Shown here piece by piece: positions 60,672-64,000 of a stretch of 64,000 nucleotides of DNA (the first letter of the stretch is position 1; every line of letters begins with the position of its first letter). Under the pieces are notes generated by a model, which worked only from the letters and a program-made list of their open reading frames with translations, did not search any database and was not told the DNA's origin. Made by a program: the position numbers and the translations under genes. Location: contig NZ_JAEUZA010000002.1 of NCBI RefSeq assembly GCF_016798245.1, positions 124,001 through 188,000 of the forward strand. Reading direction: 5' to 3'. The DNA is from Alkalicoccobacillus gibsonii. GTDB taxonomy: Bacteria; Bacillota; Bacilli; Bacillales; Bacillaceae_D.

Positions 60672-61634
60672 ATGGATACAACAACTAAAAGTAATAATGA
60701 GTTAAAGATAAAGGAGAAAAAAATAAAAAAGCCTAAACGAAGTTGGAATATGAAACGAAATTGGCCATTACATATACTGGTCATGCCAGCAATTATCATT
60801 GCATTTATCTTTAATTATGTCCCACTTGGTGGCATTATCATGGCCTTTCAAGAATATAAACCTTGGTTTGGTTTTACTGGTTCTGAATGGGTTGGGTTAG
60901 AGCAATTTAAAAAGATTTTTGCGTTTGCTGAAGGTAGACAGGTTATATGGAACACCCTAGTTATTTCTAGTTTTAAAATCGTTTTTCAATTAATTATTCC
61001 TATTGTATTTGCTTTATTATTGAACGAGGTTCGTATTATGTTCTTTAAGCGATCTGTTCAAACACTTGTCTATCTGCCTCATTTTCTTTCATGGGTAATT
61101 TTAGGTGGGATTTTATTAGATCTTCTTAGCGTAGATGGAGGATTAGTTAATCAATTTTTAAACTTTTTAGGTATTCAATCAATATTTTTCTTAGGAGACG
61201 GGGACTGGTTCCGTGTCACAGTGATTGCAACTGACGTATGGAAGGACTTTGGGTTTTCAGCGATTATCTTCTTAGCGGCTTTATCAGGTATTAATCCTGC
61301 ATTGTACGAAGCTTCTGTTATTGATGGAGCAAATCGATTTCAACAAGTATTGTTCATTACGATCCCTTCGATATTGCCTATTACTATTGTTGTTGCAACA
61401 TTAGCACTGGGAAATATTTTAAATGCTGGCTTTGATCAAATTTTCAACCTCTACAATCCACTTGTTTACGATAAAGGAGATATTATTGATACGTACGTCT
61501 ACCGACAAGGATTATTAGGTGGAAACTTTAGTTACGCTACTGCGGTGGGAGTATTTAAGTCAATTATTGCATTCATTTTAATTATTACAGGGTACAAACT
61601 TGCTTACAAATATGCTGGTTATCGTATTTTTTAG
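60672..61634 (+). CDS. Sugar ABC transporter permease, LplB family
   Basis: 320 residues. A basic cytoplasmic N-terminus, six hydrophobic segments (NYVPLGGIIMAFQEYKPW) and the EAA loop LYEASVIDGANRFQQVLFITIPSI. GGTGGAG precedes the ATG. It pairs with the permease encoded 14 nt downstream. No ATPase gene is present. Confidence 0.92.
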   Translation: MDTTTKSNNELKIKEKKIKKPKRSWNMKRNWPLHILVMPAIIIAFIFNYVPLGGIIMAFQEYKPWFGFTGSEWVGLEQFKKIFAFAEGRQVIWNTLVISSFKIVFQLIIPIVFALLLNEVRIMFFKRSVQTLVYLPHFLSWVILGGILLDLLSVDGGLVNQFLNFLGIQSIFFLGDGDWFRVTVIATDVWKDFGFSAIIFLAALSGINPALYEASVIDGANRFQQVLFITIPSILPITIVVATLALGNILNAGFDQIFNLYNPLVYDKGDIIDTYVYRQGLLGGNFSYATAVGVFKSIIAFILIITGYKLAYKYAGYRIF

Positions 61635-61648
61635 AAGGAGGATCGACT

Positions 61649-62530
61649 ATGAATCATATAAGTAGAAGTTACAGAATTTTCAGTATTGTAAATGTAGCTT
61701 TTCTGTCATTACTAGGAATTATCTGTATCATCCCTCTGATTCACATTCTAGCAGTCTCATTCAGTTCTCCAGCACCTGCAAATGCTAATTTAGTAAAATT
61801 TATTCCATTAGATTTTACTATATCCGCTTGGCAACAAACGTTAGGCAATGAGAACTTTTTGCGCGCACTTTGGAATGGAATAAGTAGGACCGTTTTAGGT
61901 ACTGTTATTAGCTTAACAACTATAACACTCGCCGCTTATGCTTTATCTAAAGAAGATAAAGATTTTAGAGGTAGAAAAGCATATATTTATTTCTTAATCT
62001 TCATCATGCTTTTCAACGGAGGATTGATTCCTACTTATATCCTTGTACAGAACCTAGGGTTAATTAATACGATTTGGGCTCTGGTGCTACCAGGTGCAGT
62101 AAACGTGTTCAATCTAATTTTAATGTTGAATTTCTTTCGGACAGGGGTACCAAAGTCTCTGGAGGAAGCTGCTTTAATAGATGGGGCTGGTCATTTTAGA
62201 ATTCTTTTTAGTATTTATTTGCCGATCTCACTGCCAGCCCTTGCAACAATTGGTTTGTTTACGATGGTAGGTCAATGGAATTCATGGTTTGATGGATTGA
62301 TTTATTTAACCGATTCATCGAAGTTTCCATTATCGACTTTTTTACAAACCATTATTGTACAGAATGACTATTCACAAATGAACGTGAATCCAGACGAGAT
62401 GAAGGCGATGTCTGAAAGAACCGTACGTGCTGCTCAAATTTTTATTGGTGCATTGCCAATCATAATGGTTTACCCTTTCTTACAGAAGTATTTTGTAAAA
62501 GGGATTGTATTAGGTTCAGTTAAGGAATAA
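61649..62530 (+). CDS. Carbohydrate ABC transporter permease, LplC/YtcP family
   Basis: 293 residues with six hydrophobic segments, FNGGLIPTYILVQNLGL, and the EAA loop SLEEAALIDGAGHFRILFSIYLPI; C-terminus KGIVLGSVKE, typical of the group. AGAAGGAGGA precedes the ATG. It is the last gene of the operon and is followed by a strong terminator. Confidence 0.93.
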   Translation: MNHISRSYRIFSIVNVAFLSLLGIICIIPLIHILAVSFSSPAPANANLVKFIPLDFTISAWQQTLGNENFLRALWNGISRTVLGTVISLTTITLAAYALSKEDKDFRGRKAYIYFLIFIMLFNGGLIPTYILVQNLGLINTIWALVLPGAVNVFNLILMLNFFRTGVPKSLEEAALIDGAGHFRILFSIYLPISLPALATIGLFTMVGQWNSWFDGLIYLTDSSKFPLSTFLQTIIVQNDYSQMNVNPDEMKAMSERTVRAAQIFIGALPIIMVYPFLQKYFVKGIVLGSVKE

Positions 62531-62545
62531 AGAAATTTTAAAATT

Positions 62546-62587
62546 AATGCTTGCTGACGATTGAAGCTGTCAGCAAGCATTTTTTCT
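62546..62587 (+). terminator. Terminator of the second LplA-type operon
   Basis: AATGCTTGCTGAC (62546-62558) pairs with GTCAGCAAGCATT (62569-62581) over a 10-nt loop, followed by TTTTTCTTT. Confidence 0.9.
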
Positions 62588-62691
62588 TTCCTACACTCCT
62601 TTTACAGTATCCTTTTAGATACAATGCCACTCATAAGTGCGTACTTATATTTAGTAGGCTTCCTCTTTATACTAATGGTAGAGGTGATTAG

Positions 62692-63744
62692 ATGGAGAAG
62701 TATCGGATGAATCCTAACAAGTTTGAATTTGGTTTATATACATTGGGGGATCACTTAGCGAACCCTTGGACGGGTGAGCGGATCCCTGTACAGCAACGAC
62801 TGCAGGAAATCATTAAGTTAGCTCAGCTCGCTGAGCAGGCGGGTCTAGATTTCTTCAGTGTTGGCGAGAGTCATCAGGAATTTTTTGCGACACAGGCCCA
62901 TGCGGTTGTGTTATCGGCGATTGCGCAGGCAACGGAAAAGATTAAGGTTGCAAGTAGCTCAACCATCATTAGTACGTCAGACCCTGTACGAGTGTACGAG
63001 AATTTTTCTACGATTGACTTGTTGTCTGGTGGACGTGCAGAGATCGTTGCAGGGCGCGCTTCACGTGTAGGCTTATACGAATTGCTTGGATATGACCTAC
63101 ACAACTATGAAGAACTATTTGAAGAAAAGTTTGATTTGCTACGGAAGATTAACGAGGAAGAGGTCGTCAACTGGAGTGGAGAATTCCGTAAGCCACTACG
63201 GAATGCAGAGGTGCTTCCGCGTCCGGCAAGTGGCCGCCTGCCAATCTGGCGTGCAGTTGGGGGAACACCAACTAGTGCGATTAAAGCGGGTTATGCAGGG
63301 GTTCCAATGTTCTTAGCTCACTTGGGTGGACCGGTTGAAGCCTTTAAACGGACGGTGGATGCGTACCGTATGGCTGCAACAGAAGGTGGTCATGACCCAG
63401 CAGAACTACCAGTTTCAACAGCAGGTTTCTTCTATGCAGCAGAGACGACGCAACAGGCCATTGATGAGTATTATCCTCATATTAATGAAGGAATGAAGCG
63501 TACTAACGGTCAAGGGTTCCCGCGCTTTCAGTTTGAGCAGGGTGCTGATCCACATAACGTCATGAACGTGGGAAGTCCTGAGCAAATTATTGAGAAGATC
63601 CTTTATCAACGCGAAGTATTTGGTCATCAGCGATATGTGGCACAAATGGACTTTGGTGGGGTTCCATTCGAGAAGCTCGAGAAAAATATTGAGATCATCG
63701 CAACAAAGATCTTACCTGCTGTTCGTAAATATACGGCAGAATAA
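62692..63744 (+). CDS. LLM-class flavin-dependent oxidoreductase (luciferase-like)
   Basis: 350 residues, TIM-barrel of the bacterial luciferase family. FGLYTLGDHLANPWTG at the N-terminus, the EAGLDFFSVGESH-type strand-turn, SSSTIISTSDPVRVYENFSTIDLLSGGRAEIVAGR, and the C-terminal GSPEQIIEKI are diagnostic. It would use reduced flavin supplied by a separate reductase. The substrate is unknown. GAGGTGATTAG precedes the ATG. It is monocistronic. Confidence 0.9.
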   Translation: MEKYRMNPNKFEFGLYTLGDHLANPWTGERIPVQQRLQEIIKLAQLAEQAGLDFFSVGESHQEFFATQAHAVVLSAIAQATEKIKVASSSTIISTSDPVRVYENFSTIDLLSGGRAEIVAGRASRVGLYELLGYDLHNYEELFEEKFDLLRKINEEEVVNWSGEFRKPLRNAEVLPRPASGRLPIWRAVGGTPTSAIKAGYAGVPMFLAHLGGPVEAFKRTVDAYRMAATEGGHDPAELPVSTAGFFYAAETTQQAIDEYYPHINEGMKRTNGQGFPRFQFEQGADPHNVMNVGSPEQIIEKILYQREVFGHQRYVAQMDFGGVPFEKLEKNIEIIATKILPAVRKYTAE

Positions 63745-63747
63745 AAT

Positions 63748-63787
63748 AAAGCGCAGGACCCTAAGAGGGCAACCTGCGCTTTTTTCA
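63748..63787. terminator. Bidirectional terminator between LLM and GH1 genes
   Basis: AAAGCGCAGG (63748-63757) pairs with CCTGCGCTTT (63773-63782), followed by TTTT; A-rich on the left. Confidence 0.85.
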
Positions 63788-63791
63788 TGCA

Positions 63792-64000
63792 TTATAATTC
63801 TTCACCATTTGTCGCGATGACTTTTTTGTACCACTCGAAGGAGTCTTTCTTCGAGCGTTCCATCGACCCGTTTCCTTCGTTGTCACGATCAACGTGGATC
63901 ATACCGTATCGTTTTTTCATTTCACCCGTTGTGAAGGAGACAATATCGATGATTCCCCATGGCGTATAGCCCATTAGGTCAACGCCATCATAGGTTACGG
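63792..64000 (-). CDS. GH1 6-phospho-beta-glucosidase, 3' end only
   Basis: About 69 C-terminal residues are in the window; the gene runs on beyond 64000 on the minus strand. [35 protein letters not shown] and [19 protein letters not shown] are the C-terminal signature of family 1 glycosidases, closest to BglA/BglH-type 6-phospho-beta-glucosidases, which hydrolyse PTS-imported beta-glucosides in the cytoplasm. The catalytic residues lie outside the window. Confidence 0.9.
   Translation of the reverse strand, partial: VTYDGVDLMGYTPWGIIDIVSFTTGEMKKRYGMIHVDRDNEGNGSMERSKKDSFEWYKKVIATNGEEL

Noticed and set aside
1-64000. tRNA, rRNA, riboswitch, IS element or prophage
   Set aside because: No cloverleaf-like or rRNA sequence, no transposase or integrase ORF, and no recognisable riboswitch core was seen in the longer leaders or gaps.

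Overview
The window is chromosomal DNA of a low-G+C Gram-positive bacterium, most likely a Bacillaceae species (Bacillus/Alkalihalobacillus-like). The grounds are strong AGGAGG-type ribosome binding sites, frequent TTG/GTG starts, PRD-type PTS regulators, YesM/YesN two-component pairs, OhrA/OhrR, CcpA-type cre sites and many lipobox lipoproteins with very acidic mature parts, which would suit an alkaliphile or halotolerant organism. No rRNA, tRNA, transposase or phage gene was seen.

Layout. 1-3400: end of a PTS operon (PRD regulator with EIIA, then EIIB and a UlaA-type EIIC). 3400-3840: gene-free convergent gap holding a 12-unit phased repeat with an 8-nt core every 20-21 nt. 3840-7880 (minus): a thiamine-diphosphate enzyme and a GAF-GAF-GGDEF-EAL c-di-GMP protein. 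8138-19742: a fructan/sucrose utilisation locus made of a YesM/YesN system, a membrane-anchored binding protein, a YesL-like protein, an LplABC-like importer without ATPase, an intracellular GH32 fructosidase and a fructokinase. 19789-22290: SDR, lipoprotein, AIM24-like protein. 22330-25080: an island of small ORFs and broken fragments (CPCC protein, small membrane proteins, a DUF3139-like gene lacking a normal start codon, a GyrI-like remnant). 25286-30627: rhaM, an unknown 419-aa protein, MFS transporter with divergent Crp-family regulator, mqo. 30775-37117: AfuA/FbpA-type ABC importer followed by its own YesM/YesN pair. 37177-39194: ohrA/ohrR and an aldo-keto reductase. 39370-44040: PRD regulator, class II aldolase and fructose-type PTS EIIABC. 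44336-48966: MMPL exporter with a secreted heptad-repeat partner and a divergent TetR regulator. 48986-53442: small genes, a 7TM diguanylate cyclase, an APH-like kinase and glutaminase. 53489-62530: GH3 beta-glucosidase divergent from a second LplABC-like importer with a third YesM/YesN pair. 62692-64000: an LLM flavin monooxygenase and the 3' end of a GH1 phospho-beta-glucosidase.

How it works together. The window is dominated by carbohydrate capture: three ABC importers each beside a YesM/YesN-type sensor pair, two PTS operons with PRD regulators, and glycosidases (GH32, GH3, GH1). Two of the importers have no ATPase gene and probably share an MsmX-type ATPase coded elsewhere. Several candidate cre sites suggest catabolite control.

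Points most worth checking are the phased repeat at 3495-3730, the in-frame TAG at codon 3 of the kinase near 57755, the anchored binding protein beside the first kinase, and the small-ORF island at 22330-25080.
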